DNA of 64,000 bases from Spirogloea muscicola (lineage: Eukaryota > Streptophyta > Zygnematophyceae > Spirogloeales > Spirogloeaceae). This document shows, in pieces, positions 1 through 10,372 of this stretch. The translations under genes and the position numbers were made by a program. The notes under the pieces are model-generated. The model saw only the letters and a list, made by a program, of their open reading frames with translations, was not told the DNA's origin and ran no database searches. The stretch is from the NCBI GenBank assembly GCA_009602725.1, contig WELB01000025.1, positions 994,678 to 1,058,677 on the forward strand, written 5' to 3'. Every line of letters begins with the position of its first letter. The stretch's first letter is position 1.

Positions 1-28
1 CCCCTCCCCCCCCCCCCCCCCCCCCCCC
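1..28. repeat. Poly-C tract at window edge
   Basis: An almost pure cytosine run (one T at position 5) opens the window. It mirrors the 41-base G run at 27,986-28,026. Long homopolymers like this are unstable and often mis-sized in assemblies. Confidence 0.9.
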
Positions 29-109
29 ACCAATTCCTCCTGCCACTGCTGCTGCAACACTCCACTAGCAGCTCCAGAAGCTGCTAGATGCTAGCTGCTA
101 CGTCATCAA

Positions 110-168
110 ATGTGCGTGCTTTTGTACTTGGCCACTTTGGCCTTCGATGGTTTCAAATACACGCAATC
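110..168 (+). mobile_element. Solo class C LINE 3' tail
   Basis: The segment holds the class C tail signature: CTTTTGTACTTGGCCACTTT followed by an A/C-rich end similar to AATACACG. The same tail follows class C LINE stop codons at 9,636 and 21,210. Here no coding part precedes it, so it is a tail-only remnant. The core GGCC-A(T)TTGGCC can fold on itself. Confidence 0.6.
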
Positions 169-299
169 TTTATTTGGGAGAGCTTATTGCTCCCAAAGTC
201 TTTCTCACTTACATCTTCTAAACAGGATGTGATGAGAGAGGGAGGACTGCAGTGCGCATGAATCCTCCTCAGCTCCCCGCTCCGCGCTAGAGCGCCGCC

Positions 300-1775
300 G
301 CCGCCTTTCTCCTGTGCTGGAGCAGTCATGGCTGCAGGAGCACCTAGAGCAGCAGGACATGCAGCTGGCAGTTAACATACTTACCTGAAGCATTGCGCAG
401 CGCCCGCATACCTGGTCTGGCTGTCCCTCTGTCCACTGCAGCGGAGGCAATGTACAAGACACTGAATGCAGGCACCCTGGCGAGCGCGGCGGCCCTCGTT
501 CAGCAGACGGCCCTCCTCGACACGCGGCCGCTGTGCTACAGGCCTTCCTGTCCATCAGACACGGCGGTGTGAGCTGCCACCAGCTTGCCGCGACTGCCTG
601 GCTGCGCAAGCGGGCAGCTGGCCGCAGGTCCCCGCTCCTGTGTCCCAGCGTTCATCCTACATGGCTGTCGAGCGCTGGAGCAGAGCACACCTCACGCACA
701 TTGTCGACCTGGGGCCCAAGCTTGCCACATGATGGAGGTGGAGCAGGCCTTTCACTCGGCTACGTGAGCTCCTGCCCAAGGGACGACCTCTGTGGGCACG
801 CCTGGCAGCGGTCTGTGTCCTCCACAGGAGCGGCGGCGTGTTTGATGGTGCTCCCAATTTGCTCAGCATTTTGCAAGCTGGACGGGATTGCCCAGATGCC
901 AGTCAATCACCTCGCAGCTTTCAGCCGCTCTGCTTCACTAGCATGGTGCAGTGCCAGTGTGGAGAGCGTTGTGCTGACAAGTCGGGGTTGGCTGTGCACA
1001 TGCTCCCCAGTGCTCGTGGGTGGAGGCGGACTGGCACCCACGACCTCCTCTGGACAGCATGTCTGGCGTCTTCCTGGAGAGGATGGCTGCCACGTGGCCA
1101 ATTGTGCATAAATCATGCCCATCCAGATGCGGCTGACAGTTGTCTCTACACGCTGGGCGCATAACCTCGTCGCCATCACGCCTGGCTGGTGGCCCCCATA
1201 TCTTTGTGGACATTTTGACCACAGACTCCTGAGACTGCACATACTTGAACCCCATATTTGGAGGAGGCTGGGCATGCAGTTGGCAAGGCTGCACACTCCA
1301 AGGAGCATGTAAGTACCTGTATGGACCACCCGATTGGTGACGCCATAGTTGTGCTGGCTGCTTACGTGCATGGCACGTACGAGAGTTGGTGGCTTGATCT
1401 TGACTAGCAGCTTGCTTGGCAAGCGGTAACACAGCGTCAAGGGCAGCTGGGTGAGCAGCCCGATCCATTGCCTCGGTTTGCTCGCTCAGAAGTACCTGAG
1501 CGCGCCTTTCCAACATGCTCCAGCATTGTCAGGCTTTTGCTGCGGATCTCGTGCTGGCCTCGCCTTGGCTGCTGGCTCCTGCTTTCCTCCCAGCCCAGTT
1601 GTTGATCACTCCATCTTTCGATTATTGACTAGTGGTTATTGAGCACTTAGTTTGTAACTAGCCACTTGCTTGGCTGCGTCGTTTGCGCTTTGGTTTCTTC
1701 AGGAGATCGTCTTTTTCTGGTGGGCTAGCATTTCACAGCCATTGTTCCACTGAGGAGAGTTTCTCCTTCTGAATG
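300..1775 (+). mobile_element. Degenerate RGY LINE, C-terminal half, class D tail
   Basis: Translated pieces in shifting frames match the C-terminal half of the better LINE copies. Near 340-420 is the QEHL...DMQL...SIAQRP stretch. Near 945-1,050 is the knuckle region (VQCQCGERC...H), with GTHDLL following it as in the copy at 31.6 kb. The terminal peptide FRLLTSGY-stop ends at 1,642. The 3' untranslated part has a class D hairpin (GGGCTAGCATTTCACAGCC) at about 1,722-1,740. Many frameshifts and stops make it a dead copy, and the RT domain is missing. High divergence from the 29-37 kb copies suggests it is one of the older insertions. Confidence 0.75.
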
Positions 1776-2199
1776 AAGAGGGGAAGGGTGGAGAATTCTT
1801 CACCTCCCCTGGAACCCTTGAGATGTTAGACTTTGTACTTTGTTGCTATGTTAGTGTTGCAGCGACATTTCATTCATTGCCTTCCCATGTCTTTCTTCAC
1901 TGCGTGCCTGGGCTTGGTCAGTGATGGCCTTCTTAGACATATCTGCTCAACTCTCAGTATTTGTGATTGATGACTATTACACTGTCCATCACTATGTTTC
2001 TGGATCATTACAGTGTCCATCACTATGTTTCTGGATCATGAGCAGCTGGGGCCAAGTACAACATTGTAGCAGGGAAAAACTTGGGACAATGACGACATTA
2101 GACAATCAAGAAAGCAGACAAGGTAGCCTTGCAGTTGCCATAGCAGATGGTGCAAATCGTGGACCGCACCATCGAACTCCTCAATCGCACTCTCCTCGA
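1776..2199. other. No recognised gene
   Basis: I see no gene here. The only structure is a short tandem duplication at 1,978-2,039, listed separately. Confidence 0.5.
1978..2039. repeat. 31-bp tandem duplication, two copies
   Basis: Units 1,978-2,008 and 2,009-2,039 are identical except for one base. The unit contains GTCCATCACTATGTTTCTGG. Such high identity suggests a recent slippage or repair event in otherwise unannotated DNA. Confidence 0.9.
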
Positions 2200-4030
2200 T
2201 CTTTTGCTCTTGTCTTGCTTGCCGCACTACGGGACCAGATACTATGCCAATAAGAAACAACCACTGAGCTTGAGTACACAGCCGCTGCAGCCATTGCCAC
2301 GCTATCGCCCCTCCATGGTGCCGGCTGATAGCAAGGCTGCCCTGTCTGCTTGCGCAATCATCTGGCCAAGTTCTTGCATGCTTCAGATCTGTAGCGGACC
2401 ACCTCCACAGCTGCCCCACTTGACCCATCTGCCTCCAGTGCTGTGACCCTGTAGCCGCCACCACGCTGCGACTCTCTTGTACCTCCTTGGGGATCCTCTG
2501 GCCGCTGTACTTCGAACGGCCTAGCAGCCTCTGCGTCGCCTTCTGCTCCTCCTCGGCGCCGCCAACATGGCGATTGACACTACCCCATCGTCTCCGCTGC
2601 TGCCACCCTCATGATCTGCCATCATTGCTGCAGGCGCTTCTCAGAGCATGCCGCTGCTCAACAATTACCATTTTGCCCTCACCACTTTGACTTACCCCAC
2701 CTCAATGACACTTGCTGTCATCCCTTGTGCCCGATCATTGCCGCCCCACGCCGGCCCATACTGCCTGCACTGCTGCTCCACCAGCTGCATCGCCACCTTC
2801 ACCATCATCGGGTGCCAGCCTCCTTCACCCTTGATACACAGGCAAGGTCGTCACCACTATGCTCTAAAGAAGCTGAATTGTAGCTCCCCTTCCACCTGCT
2901 TGCAAACCAAGCATTTTGCAACCCAACTGCTTCCCAAGTGCCGGTGGCAACCAAAGACCTGCTGTCACCCCCATTGGCTCCCTTAGCCGCTGCGCCTCCA
3001 TGTCCTCCCTGTCCCTGCCCTCCCTTCATGACCAGCATAGCAGCCAGTTGCATCTTCTTGCAGTCCTGTGCATCAGTCTCTACCACTGACTCCAGATTCA
3101 TCGAGTGCTGCTAAGGGTGACTGTCAGAACATTGGCGTGCAGAGGTGCCAATTTACAGGTGCAGCAGCAGTAGCTCTAAGGATGTGCTTCCAATGAGCTG
3201 CAAACTTTGTCACGGCCGACGACCAGAGCCAAGCCCAGCTCCACTGTGCACTTCTCCTGGCGTGTTGGATGCAAGTGGCAGACAGTTGTTTTGTGATACG
3301 CTGTGCAGCAGCGCCCTGGTCGCCCTTCCTTCCGGGATAAGTAGAACATGGCAGTGTGTGCCCAATTATTGGGGAGGCAGATGTCACTGCCTTTTATGAG
3401 CATGATAGGTGCGGCTGAGAAAATGGACTGGATGGCCCCTCATGAACCCTGCATGACAGCATGAAAAGCATCTTAGCAAGGTGGGCTCTCAAGCATCATA
3501 TGCCACCTCATCCTTTGTGCCAACAGGTGCATGCAGCCGGGGCTTTCATCGGCAGTTTGATCCTGCTGGGGCCGCTTTGGCGATGACTTGCGCCTCTCAG
3601 CTATCGCTGCATTCACTGGCTGCTTCACTGTTATCGCCGTGTATCTCTTTGCAAGGAGCACTGCTGCATTGTCCGAGCCGAAATTGCTGAAAGGAAGCCA
3701 AGTATGCCAATCACCCCCAGGCAGCTAAATGCTTACTTAAGCTGTTAGACAATTTCGTGGTGCATCGCAAAAGCATTGACTTACATATTTGCTCGCATGT
3801 TGTGGCGGGTTGTAGCCCAGACCAGGAGCGTCCGTGTACTGAAGTTCCCTCCTTGTGAGCTTCTCAATCTCGGATGCAGCGTCCTGCCCAATACAGTGCT
3901 CACAGGTTACGGCCTTGCATGTACACTCTTGGCGTTGGCCTCTACATCTGCTTACTGCCTGGGACAGGGAGTGAATTTGCTCAAGTCAGCTCGTGGGAAG
4001 GGTGGCTCCTGAGCTGTGGCATCAGACCAT
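2200..4030 (+). repeat. Diverged repeat block P, copy 1 (partial)
   Basis: This stretch aligns in order with parts of 21,310-25,430 and 39,401-43,195. Shared landmarks include CACTGCTGCTCCACCAGCTGCA-like sequence near 2,775 (compare about 40,000), the 'ATGGCAGTGT...GGAGGCAGATGT' region near 3,347-3,385 (compare 42,760-42,800 and 24,747-24,783), GAAAGGAAGCCAAGTATGCC near 3,690 (compare 25,110), and the CCTGCCCAATACAGTGCTCA region near 3,882 (compare 25,305). Short open frames exist in all directions, but none is kept between the copies, so I treat it as non-coding or pseudogenic. It may be a large transposon or a segmental duplication. It is shorter than copies 2 and 3. Confidence 0.6.
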
Positions 4031-4589
4031 CCGTTATTGTTGGGGTGTTGAGGTTCTTCTTCATCCCTACTCGCTGAATATCGTTCATAAGCAGCGCCCT
4101 TCTATGCTGGACCTGATGAAAGGGGGTTAGTGGAGGTGGAGGAGAGGGCAGCGGTGGTTACTATTGGTGTGGGTCGCTTCTGTCCTTCCTCCCACCATCT
4201 GCCCTTCATGACCTCTGACATCACCCACGGCCTTTCCACTTCGAAGTCAACACCATTGAGAAGTCGCTCTTGACAATAGCGAGCTCCACCCAGGCGGCTT
4301 AGCTCGAATGGCCAGCCTGAAAAGAGAGTCTACAAAAGTGAGGAAAGAGAATGAGAACCCATGTGGAAGGGCAAGTGCCTGAAGCAAACGCGCCCTAAAA
4401 GTCGGCTACTTGATTACACAGTAGCCTTTGGGCGTTGATTGACAGACCAGCCGATCGCGAGTTGGGCCAGACGCCGCTCGCCTCTGCAAGAGTGTAAAGC
4501 CATGCTGTCACTTGTGATGGTCATGCCATCACCATTAGCACTACCATCACTTCTCGTCCTTTACCTGGTAGTCACAGGCTCTATAAAGA
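4031..4589. other. No recognised gene
   Basis: I recognise nothing here on either strand. It joins repeat block P to block X. Confidence 0.4.
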
Positions 4590-5800
4590 CTGCTACCTTG
4601 TGCCATCCAGAATAGGCATGCTGGTCTTTGTCAAACCCTTTCTGACTCTGCTTGCTCGGTCAGCTTGATGGTGACCACTACAGGTAGTGAGCAGAGCCAC
4701 TATCTTTAAGGGTCTCTTGTGCGTAACCCTTGCCCTTGGCCACAACTTCACAGCCAGGACTGGACCACCCATAATACTGAGAGGCGGCTGAATAGTGGAC
4801 AGCGGAGTGGTGGTTGCATCCGTATAGTCTACTGTTGACAGGATATGTTGGCCTCTCTCCAGTATTGAATATGGTATGAAGTAACAGCGAGTAGAGCTGG
4901 GAAATCCATCTAGTGCACCCTTATGGGCCCCTGTAAAGGGATGCCCGGTCTCAAATGCATTTGAGGCGACTGCGTCTGCTCCCATGCCTAGCTATGGCTG
5001 CTGCCTGTTTTGCGTGTGGGCTCAGCCTGAGCTGATCTGAAGTCTGTCTGCCGCTCTGAGCGGATCTGCATCTGTATTACTGTTATTGAGACAAGAAGTG
5101 GCAGTGGCGGCGGCTGACGAAGCCAGTCGAGAGAAGCAACTGGACGAGTTGCCAACAGCCTATGGGCCAACTGGGCAGCTCGCTGCCTGTCCTCGCTCCC
5201 AAGCTGTTGCGTCATGCAGATTGAATGACCTGAGATAATGGATAATGCAAGCCGCAGAAGGTAGGAACGTATGGGGTGCTGTTGAGCCAGAGTCTGATGA
5301 TTGAGATCATACAAGTCTGGCGGGCCCATACTCACGACTTTCACCATATCAAACATCAGGATAGAGCCAGTGCAAGCAGCGTGCTTGCTTGTGTCAATGA
5401 CCAGCATCAGCTTAGAGGTCCGTCACATGCCGGCTAGTACAAGACCTAGCCAAACATTGGAGCTAGTGTAGCAAGAAAGTAATGTCTTGGATGACCTTTC
5501 TACATGCATACATATATGAAAAGCGGACTAGTATGCAACACCGTCCCAAATTTGTCTGTGAAGTAACAACCGTAGCAGCCAGTGGTTGCAATGACTTAGG
5601 AATATTTGCTGTCTGTACACACTTCACATGCTCAGAGTGAGCTAGTAAAGCACAAATAGAACGACCTCAGCATCCTCCCTACCTATGTACACATCCATGG
5701 AGGAAACAATGCACAAAACCGTAGGTAGGGATTGTGCATCATTCATCCAATAACATCAATTGCAGCGAGTTGCTGCTGAAGATGTAAAGAAATGCTCTGT
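4590..5800 (+). repeat. Diverged repeat block X, copy 1
   Basis: Block X recurs at 26,501-27,430, 43,500-44,900, 55,060-56,060 and, inverted, near 20,030-20,600. Landmarks here are the 'AAGACCTAGCCAAACATTGGAGCTAGTG' region at about 5,445-5,470 (aligned with AGACCAAGCCAGAAAATGAA at 26,799) and CCGTAGCAGCCAGTGGTTGC at 5,569. Two adjacent open frames on the minus strand span 5,407-4,988 (139 codons) and 4,985-4,593 (130 codons). The upstream one contains CTGSIL, which aligns with CTGTVL and CTGGIL in translations of the 26.7 and 43.6 kb copies. That hints at an ancient minus-strand coding exon, but the frame is broken in the other copies and no family is recognised. The part 4,980-5,290 is also homologous to 62,990-63,300. 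Confidence 0.5.
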
Positions 5801-6908
5801 ACATTGCAGCATTGACCGGCTCTACAGAAGCTCATAAGCGAGAACAAGGTTGTAGAGTTGAGTTATGAAAGCATCTCACTTGGGAAGAAAAGGTCACACG
5901 TATGAAAGGTGAACGTCCCCCTCAATATAGCGAGCTGAAATTGGCATACGAGTCTATGGATCAAGATTGAGCTCTGGTGGGTCATGTTTTGGCTCTAACC
6001 ACGCAGGAGGAGCCGATTGTTGACTCCGCGACGAGCGCAGCCTTGCCTTGCACCACTGGTGCAGCCGCCATGACGGCATTGCTGCAGGAGAACGTGGCGC
6101 GAGCTCGAGTGCTCGGGGCTAACTTGGGCAACCCACAAGCACGTTGTACATCATTAATTTGCAGGAAATTAGAGCGCACTGCTCGTCCGACTACCTGCTC
6201 GTGGAGGCGGAAGCCGTCGTGCTCGGCGTTGCTGGCGGGGACGGCGGTGTGGTCGAACGGCTGGAAAGGGCCGCCACCGAGCGGCGGCGGCCGAGACGGG
6301 CGCAGAGGGCAGAGGGTGAGGCTTGGGAGTGGCAGGCAGCCCTGGGGCTAAAGTTGCACTGAGGGCCTGGAGCAGACAGGGAGATCGGTGCACAGGAGAG
6401 CTCAGGCGAATGGCAATTAGCCCTCTAACCAGCCAGCATGAAATGGCTGCCAACAACGCGAGGAGTGAAGTCCTGGCGCCGTCCGGGGCTCGCGCAATCG
6501 CCGGGCGCGGCGCCATGGCGGTTGTTGCTGCAAAACAGATGAGCGGGCGGGCTTGAGCGCGGGCAACCCAGCTTCGGGCACGACGAGGACGAGCACTCGA
6601 TTGTGCTGCCTCGCGATTGTGAGGAAATCGGAGCGCGCCGCGCGGCCGTCGACCCGGGGCAAGGAAGCGCCGGTGGCGATCCAGCGAGGCGGCGGCGCCG
6701 TGTGTGGGAGGAGCTGCAGGGAACTGGCAGAGGTCGGGAGGCGGAGCGTCCATATATGCGGGGTCCCGCCCTGCCACCACCACAACGCCCTGGCGAGCAT
6801 CTTTCTCCCGTAGATTCCACTGGAGCCACTTCCTGCTCGCCACGCGGCCACCGCAGGGCGCGTTGGGGAACGGGGGGGGCGATGGCAAGCAGAGTAAGCG
6901 CTTGGTTG
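5801..6908. repeat. GC-rich block Z, copy 1
   Basis: This is a CpG-rich stretch with overlapping open frames that reflect base composition. A motif of about 45 bases beginning GCCATGGCGGTTGTTGCTGC occurs twice in variant form, near 6,068 and 6,512. It recurs near 28,182 and 56,266, and inverted near 19,960. In every case it follows block X. I see no credible protein: long minus-strand frames run straight through LINE tail sequence at 6.9-7.2 kb. Confidence 0.45.
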
Positions 6909-6984
6909 TTCCAGCCCCTATTCTCAATGGGCGAGCACTTTCTTGCAAAGGACAGCCCCTACTCTCAATGGGCGAGCACTTTCT
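6909..6984 (+). mobile_element. Two tandem half-tails of LINE class A
   Basis: Two near-identical units of about 34 bases each start inside the hairpin (CAGCCCC) and run through CTCAATGGGCGAGCACTTTC. They lie at about 6,911-6,944 and 6,952-6,984. Neither has the 5' half of the stem. They are extremely short 5'-truncated copies or template-switch products placed head to tail. The next unit to the right is on the opposite strand. Confidence 0.8.
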
Positions 6985-6999
6985 ACAAAAACAAAAAGG

Positions 7000-7075
7000 A
7001 ATTGCTCGCCGCGAGGGAAAGACGGGGGCTAGCAAAGCCAGCCCAGAAAAGAATGGGCAATATCCTAAGGCCACA
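7000..7075 (-). mobile_element. Solo LINE tail, minus strand
   Basis: On the minus strand this reads as a leader TTGCCCATTCTTTT, the hairpin GGGCTGGCTTTGCTAGCCCC and a GGCGAGC-containing end. It abuts the next minus-strand LINE, forming a head-to-tail pair. Confidence 0.75.
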
Positions 7076-7081
7076 AAGAAG

Positions 7082-7768
7082 AAAGAGCTCGCCCATAGAG
7101 AAGAGAAGAGCTCGCCCATAGAAGAGAGGGGCTGGCAGAAGCCAGCCAAAAAAGAATGGACAATATCCAAAGAGCTCCAACACTAGCTAGGCATCTAGAC
7201 AACTAGACATGACGGAACCACACGAAGTTCAATACCCGCGGGTGAGCAACATCAGGTCAGAGTAGCTCGAGGCTGGAAAAGATGCAGCCGGGCGAGACCC
7301 GGAAGCAGCAACAAGAGCACGGCCCGCGCGCGAGTGGACGGCATGTGCGAGTGAGCGTTGGAGGGACACGGAGAGCCGCATCCGGAAAACCTGGGCCAGG
7401 GAGCCGGCCGCGTTGAAGCCGGGCAGCCCCCCTGGCGGACCCGGCCGCCGCTCCATGGCCTGCCGGGCAAGCCGCTGGAGGAGATCCAGCCAGCCGCTGC
7501 CGTAAGCCCCGTGGACGTCTATGGCAAGGGCCGCGAATTCATCACCGGGGGGGTGATCGGAATACTTCCGCTCCTTGCCCCGGGCCGCCAACGCGACCGC
7601 ATGCCCAGCGGTCGTCGCCGACTTGGAGGGGTTGGCGGAGTCGACACAGTCGGCGGTCACCACATCTGCGATGATACGCGAACCGCCGCCGGGCGGGATG
7701 GCGACTAGGTCTGCGCGTCGGGTGTGGAGTTGACCATCAGCGCCGCGCACGAGGGGCATTATCGAGGT
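7082..7768 (-). mobile_element. 5'-truncated RGY LINE with endonuclease domain, T1-like tail
   Basis: On the minus strand, 7,768 to 7,229 is open through the restriction-like endonuclease region. It reads HTRRADLVAIPPGGGSRIIA then DVVTADC, followed by ARGKERKYSDH, DEFAALAIDVHGAYG and the terminal peptide YSDLMLLTRGY-stop. The D...DxV...K-x2-K-Y pattern matches the PD-(D/E)XK core of R2-type LINEs. The RT domain and knuckle are lost. The 3' untranslated part (7,228-7,082) ends in a GGCTGG/CCAGCC hairpin and CTATGGGCGAGCTC, part of which is duplicated at 7,085-7,120. The upstream side abuts the tail of a second minus-strand copy, so the two sit head to tail. Confidence 0.85.
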
Positions 7769-7975
7769 GTGCCCAGAAAGAATGAACATTGTCCAAAGCC
7801 AAAGAAATAAGTGCCGGAAAAAGCCAGCCCGAAAAGGAATGAACAAAGTACGAGAAGCGGGGCCAGGGGGACCGCTAAGACGAACAAGCATAGAAGGAAA
7901 CAAACCACTCAGTAACCCCTGCTAATTGAGCAGCCGCAGATTAGAGAAGCTAGGCTCCTGGAAGTGGGTCCTCAT
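7769..7975 (-). mobile_element. RGY LINE 3' end, mixed class A and T1 tail
   Basis: On the minus strand this carries the final codons of the LINE (an ATG-free fragment ending near 7,908), the usual 3' untranslated sequence with TTCATTCCTTTTCGGGCTGG, and then a switch into T1-like sequence (CTTTGGACAATGTTCATTC). The hairpin is half one class and half another, which suggests a junction between two insertions or a template switch. Confidence 0.7.
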
Positions 7976-8164
7976 CACCTTGCACTTACGCCACTTCATC
8001 TTGCACAGAGAGAACGATGACTATCGCCTATAACAGACTTACAGGGATGGGCAACCGGGGCGCCCGCGCGGCGTCGTGGGGGCTGCCGCCTTCCCCGCCC
8101 TCCCTCCCTCTGCGGCTATGCTGCGTGCGTCGCCCATTGCCCCGCCCCCGCCGTTCTGCCCTCC
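7976..8164. other. No recognised gene
   Basis: Short spacer with GC-rich sequence at 8,045-8,150 and no recognised feature. Confidence 0.4.
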
Positions 8165-8482
8165 TTTTTCAGCACCTCTTTCTTTGGCTTTGAACATTGT
8201 CCATTCTTTTTGGGTTGGCTTTGCCAGCCTCTCTTCTCAATGGGCGAGCACCTTCTTCCTGCCCTCCCCCTCGAACTTTGTTCTTTCTTTCTTCTGGGCT
8301 GGCCTCTCCCAGCCCTTTCCTGTTTTGTCCATTCTTTTTTGGCTGCCTTCTGCCAGCCCCTCTCTTCTATGGGCGAGCTCTTTCTCTTTCCTGGGCTGGG
8401 AGAGGCCATTTCGAAATTGTCCATTCCTTTGGGCTGGCCTTTCCCAGCCACCAGTCAATCTGGCCGCACTTCCTCTTTCCTG
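8165..8482 (+). mobile_element. Head-to-tail array of four LINE tails
   Basis: Four hairpin tails follow one another on the plus strand: a T1 tail (8,165-8,258), a tail with hairpin GGGCTGGCCTCTCCCAGCCC (about 8,262-8,320), another T1-like tail (8,326-8,390) and a T2 tail (8,413-8,482, with CCAGTCAATCTGGCCGC). Each has the leader TTGTCCATTC or TTGTTCTTTC before the hairpin. No coding codons lie between them. A 15-base inverted repeat (8,301-8,315 and 8,393-8,407) brackets the third unit. Confidence 0.85.
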
Positions 8483-8528
8483 GACGCGTCTTTCAGGTCT
8501 TTCTCCCCACCCCTGCCCATGTCTTCAG

Positions 8529-8587
8529 AAGAAAGTGAGAATAGGGGCTGGAAAAACCAGCCCGAAAAAGAATGAACAGAGCACGAG
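8529..8587 (-). mobile_element. Solo class A tail, minus strand
   Basis: On the minus strand it reads CTCGTGCTCTGTTCATTC, then GGGCTGGTTTTTCCAGCCCC (7-bp stem, 5-base loop), then CTATTCTCACTTTCTTC. The GGGCGAG box is deleted. Confidence 0.8.
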
Positions 8588-8743
8588 ATGTCTTCGCTCC
8601 CAACGGCTCTTCCTCGCCGGGGCCCCCGGCTTGGTGAGGGGTGGCGGAATCCTCCCGCCACCCCTGCCCCTGCCCCTGGTCCTGCGCCGCCGGTTTGCAC
8701 ATGTGTACGTTCCTCTGACAGTCATTGCCTTACATTAGCAGGA

Positions 8744-8858
8744 GAAGAAAGTGCTCGCCCATTGAGAATAGGGGCTGGAAAGGCCAGCCCGAAAAAAGAA
8801 TCAACAAAGGACGAGAAGGGGGCCAGGGGAAGCGCTAAGAAACACAAGCACACAAAGA
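8744..8858 (-). mobile_element. Canonical class A LINE tail, minus strand
   Basis: A complete class A 3' untranslated tail lies on the minus strand: CTTAGCGCTTCCCCTGGCCC leader, TTGATTC box, hairpin GGGCTGG-CCTTT-CCAGCCC, then CTCAATGGGCGAGCAC. It lacks any coding part, so it is a tail-only insertion. Confidence 0.85.
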
Positions 8859-9358
8859 TTAGCAGGGCTCTCCTCTTTCCCGCTTGCCTCACTGAGTGCT
8901 TGCCAATGCAGTCTCGAGCGGCGCTCGATGCTAGGAGGACGGCAGCATTTTGTTGCGCCCCATCCCGTCTGTAGCTCGTTCCTGCCTATCTGAGTTGGGT
9001 TGACACGCCACTATCTGAGGCTGAGTCATCTTCCCTGGCGTGGAACAGACTCGAGGCTGCCTGTCCCAACTATCAAGGTCAAGGAGAGCGCTCGACTAAC
9101 GGCGATCGAATAGTAGCAGATGACGGGCAAAGGGGCAAGGCCCGCGCGTCTTTTGGCCCACTGCCAGATGCCCGCTCGATGCGCAACAGCGAGGCAAGAA
9201 GGCCTCGGAGAGAGCAGATGATAATGTTCCCGAGAATATCCTCGAACAGCTATTTTGATGTAATGCCACAAACTTTGAGAGGCCGACCCAGGAGGAATGT
9301 ACAAGGAAGAAACAAAGAGGAAGTGGGGCTGTGCAGTCCGCCAAGCGGCAAGTGCCAA
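8859..9358. other. No recognised gene
   Basis: About 500 bases without a recognised feature. Short open frames occur on both strands, but none shows a family signature. Confidence 0.4.
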
Positions 9359-9735
9359 GGAGCGGAGATACGCGATGAGTTTGCGTGAGAGTCGCTGACT
9401 CGACCTACTCCAGCACTTGCGCGGCGTGCTATAGCCAAGGGCAGCAGAGCGAGCAGCCAGCTTCCTATCTGTCGCTCTTGCGACGACGAGTTTCGGCCTG
9501 TTTGCAGCGTGCTCAGGCTAGTGCCTTGCACCAGAAAGCTGGGCGAGCTCTAGTTGGTGGCAGAAGGGCTCCGTTTCTGGCATCTGGTATTCATGCATCG
9601 AGTAGTGACCTTTATATTTTGACCCGTGGTTATTGAGCGGGTCATTCTGCTGTAGGTTATGTAGATCTTAGATGTGCTTGCCTTTGTACTTGGCCATTTG
9701 GCCTACATTTCTTTCTAATACACGGAATTACCTTT
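9359..9735 (+). mobile_element. Class C RGY LINE, 5'-truncated
   Basis: The body aligns with the C-terminal endonuclease region of the other LINEs: a DEF box near 9,375, SCLQRA...ALHQKAGRAL near 9,505-9,550, and the terminal peptide SSDLYILTRGY-stop at 9,604-9,636. The 3' tail has CTTTGTACTTGGCCATTTGG and the end AATACACGGAATT. A second LINE body begins directly after this tail. Frameshifts are present upstream of about 9,440. Confidence 0.75.
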
Positions 9736-9738
9736 TCG

Positions 9739-10065
9739 AAGCCGCCGGGTCGCTTGCTCACTTTTATCGAATGCGCCTTGCCATCGCTCTGCAGCATTAC
9801 CTGGCGGTCGCACGAGGAGCACTAGCGGGCAGGCCGCGCCTTGGCCGCTGGCTCCGACTTTCCACACTTGCGGACAGGCCGCGCCTTGGATGCCGGCTCT
9901 GGGTTGCGACAGGGCGACGATGACCCGCCCTTACTACTCTGATCTGCATTTGTACACTCAAAATTATTGAGCTTTTTATTTGCAGAAGTTTTGAAAAGTA
10001 TTTTGGTGTTTTGGTAAATACCGGCCCTGTCCGACCTTCTTCAAGACTTTTGGGCTGACCTCTCT
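9739..10065 (+). mobile_element. Class F RGY LINE remnant joined to a class C tail
   Basis: It begins immediately after the AATACACGGAATTACC end of the preceding class C element, with codons matching AAGSLAQVYRMRLAVSLQ of the LINE C-terminus. A GRAL-type stretch is partly duplicated (AGRALAAGS near 9,825 and TGRALDAGS near 9,875). The 3' tail contains CCGGCCCTGTCC and GGGCTGACCTCT. It is matched at 51,906-52,230, where a longer body is kept. Confidence 0.65.
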
Positions 10066-10192
10066 ATATGACAACCTGGCCTCCGTACACACTGCGTACA
10101 CACAGTCAGGCTGAAGTTGTTCTTGTTAGGTTCGGTTGTAGGCATACGCCAAAGGTGCTGGTAACGCTTCAACCACAGCCATCTACATTCTT

Positions 10193-10372
10193 CAGGAGAG
10201 CTATTACAAATCAGGGGGCGATGGCTGTGAAAGGCGAGCCAGAAATCAACAGAGAAGCAGCTCTTGAAGAGGGGGTGATGGCTGTGATGTGAAAGGTGTT
10301 CTGAAGTTTCCTACAGGGGGGGATGGCTCTGGAAAGCCAGCCCATGAAAATGAACAAGGAGAGGGCACTCTA
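10193..10372 (-). mobile_element. Cluster of degenerate class D tails, minus strand
   Basis: Three copies of the reversed class D hairpin region (GCGATGGCTGTGAAAGGC, GTGATGGCTGTGATGTG and GGATGGCTCTGGAAAGCCAG) lie in series. The last is followed by AAAATGAAC, the reverse of the usual leader. The corresponding part of block Y copy 2 keeps only one clear unit (about 52,460-52,490). Confidence 0.55.

Noticed and set aside
6169-7170. 333-codon minus-strand open frame
   Set aside because: Its first third is a translation of LINE 3' tails and the rest is GC-rich block Z. No conserved motif is present.
8165-8482. CRISPR-like or integron-like repeat array
   Set aside because: Spacing and unit sequences vary, and units match LINE 3' untranslated regions attached to LINE stop codons elsewhere. 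The context is eukaryotic.
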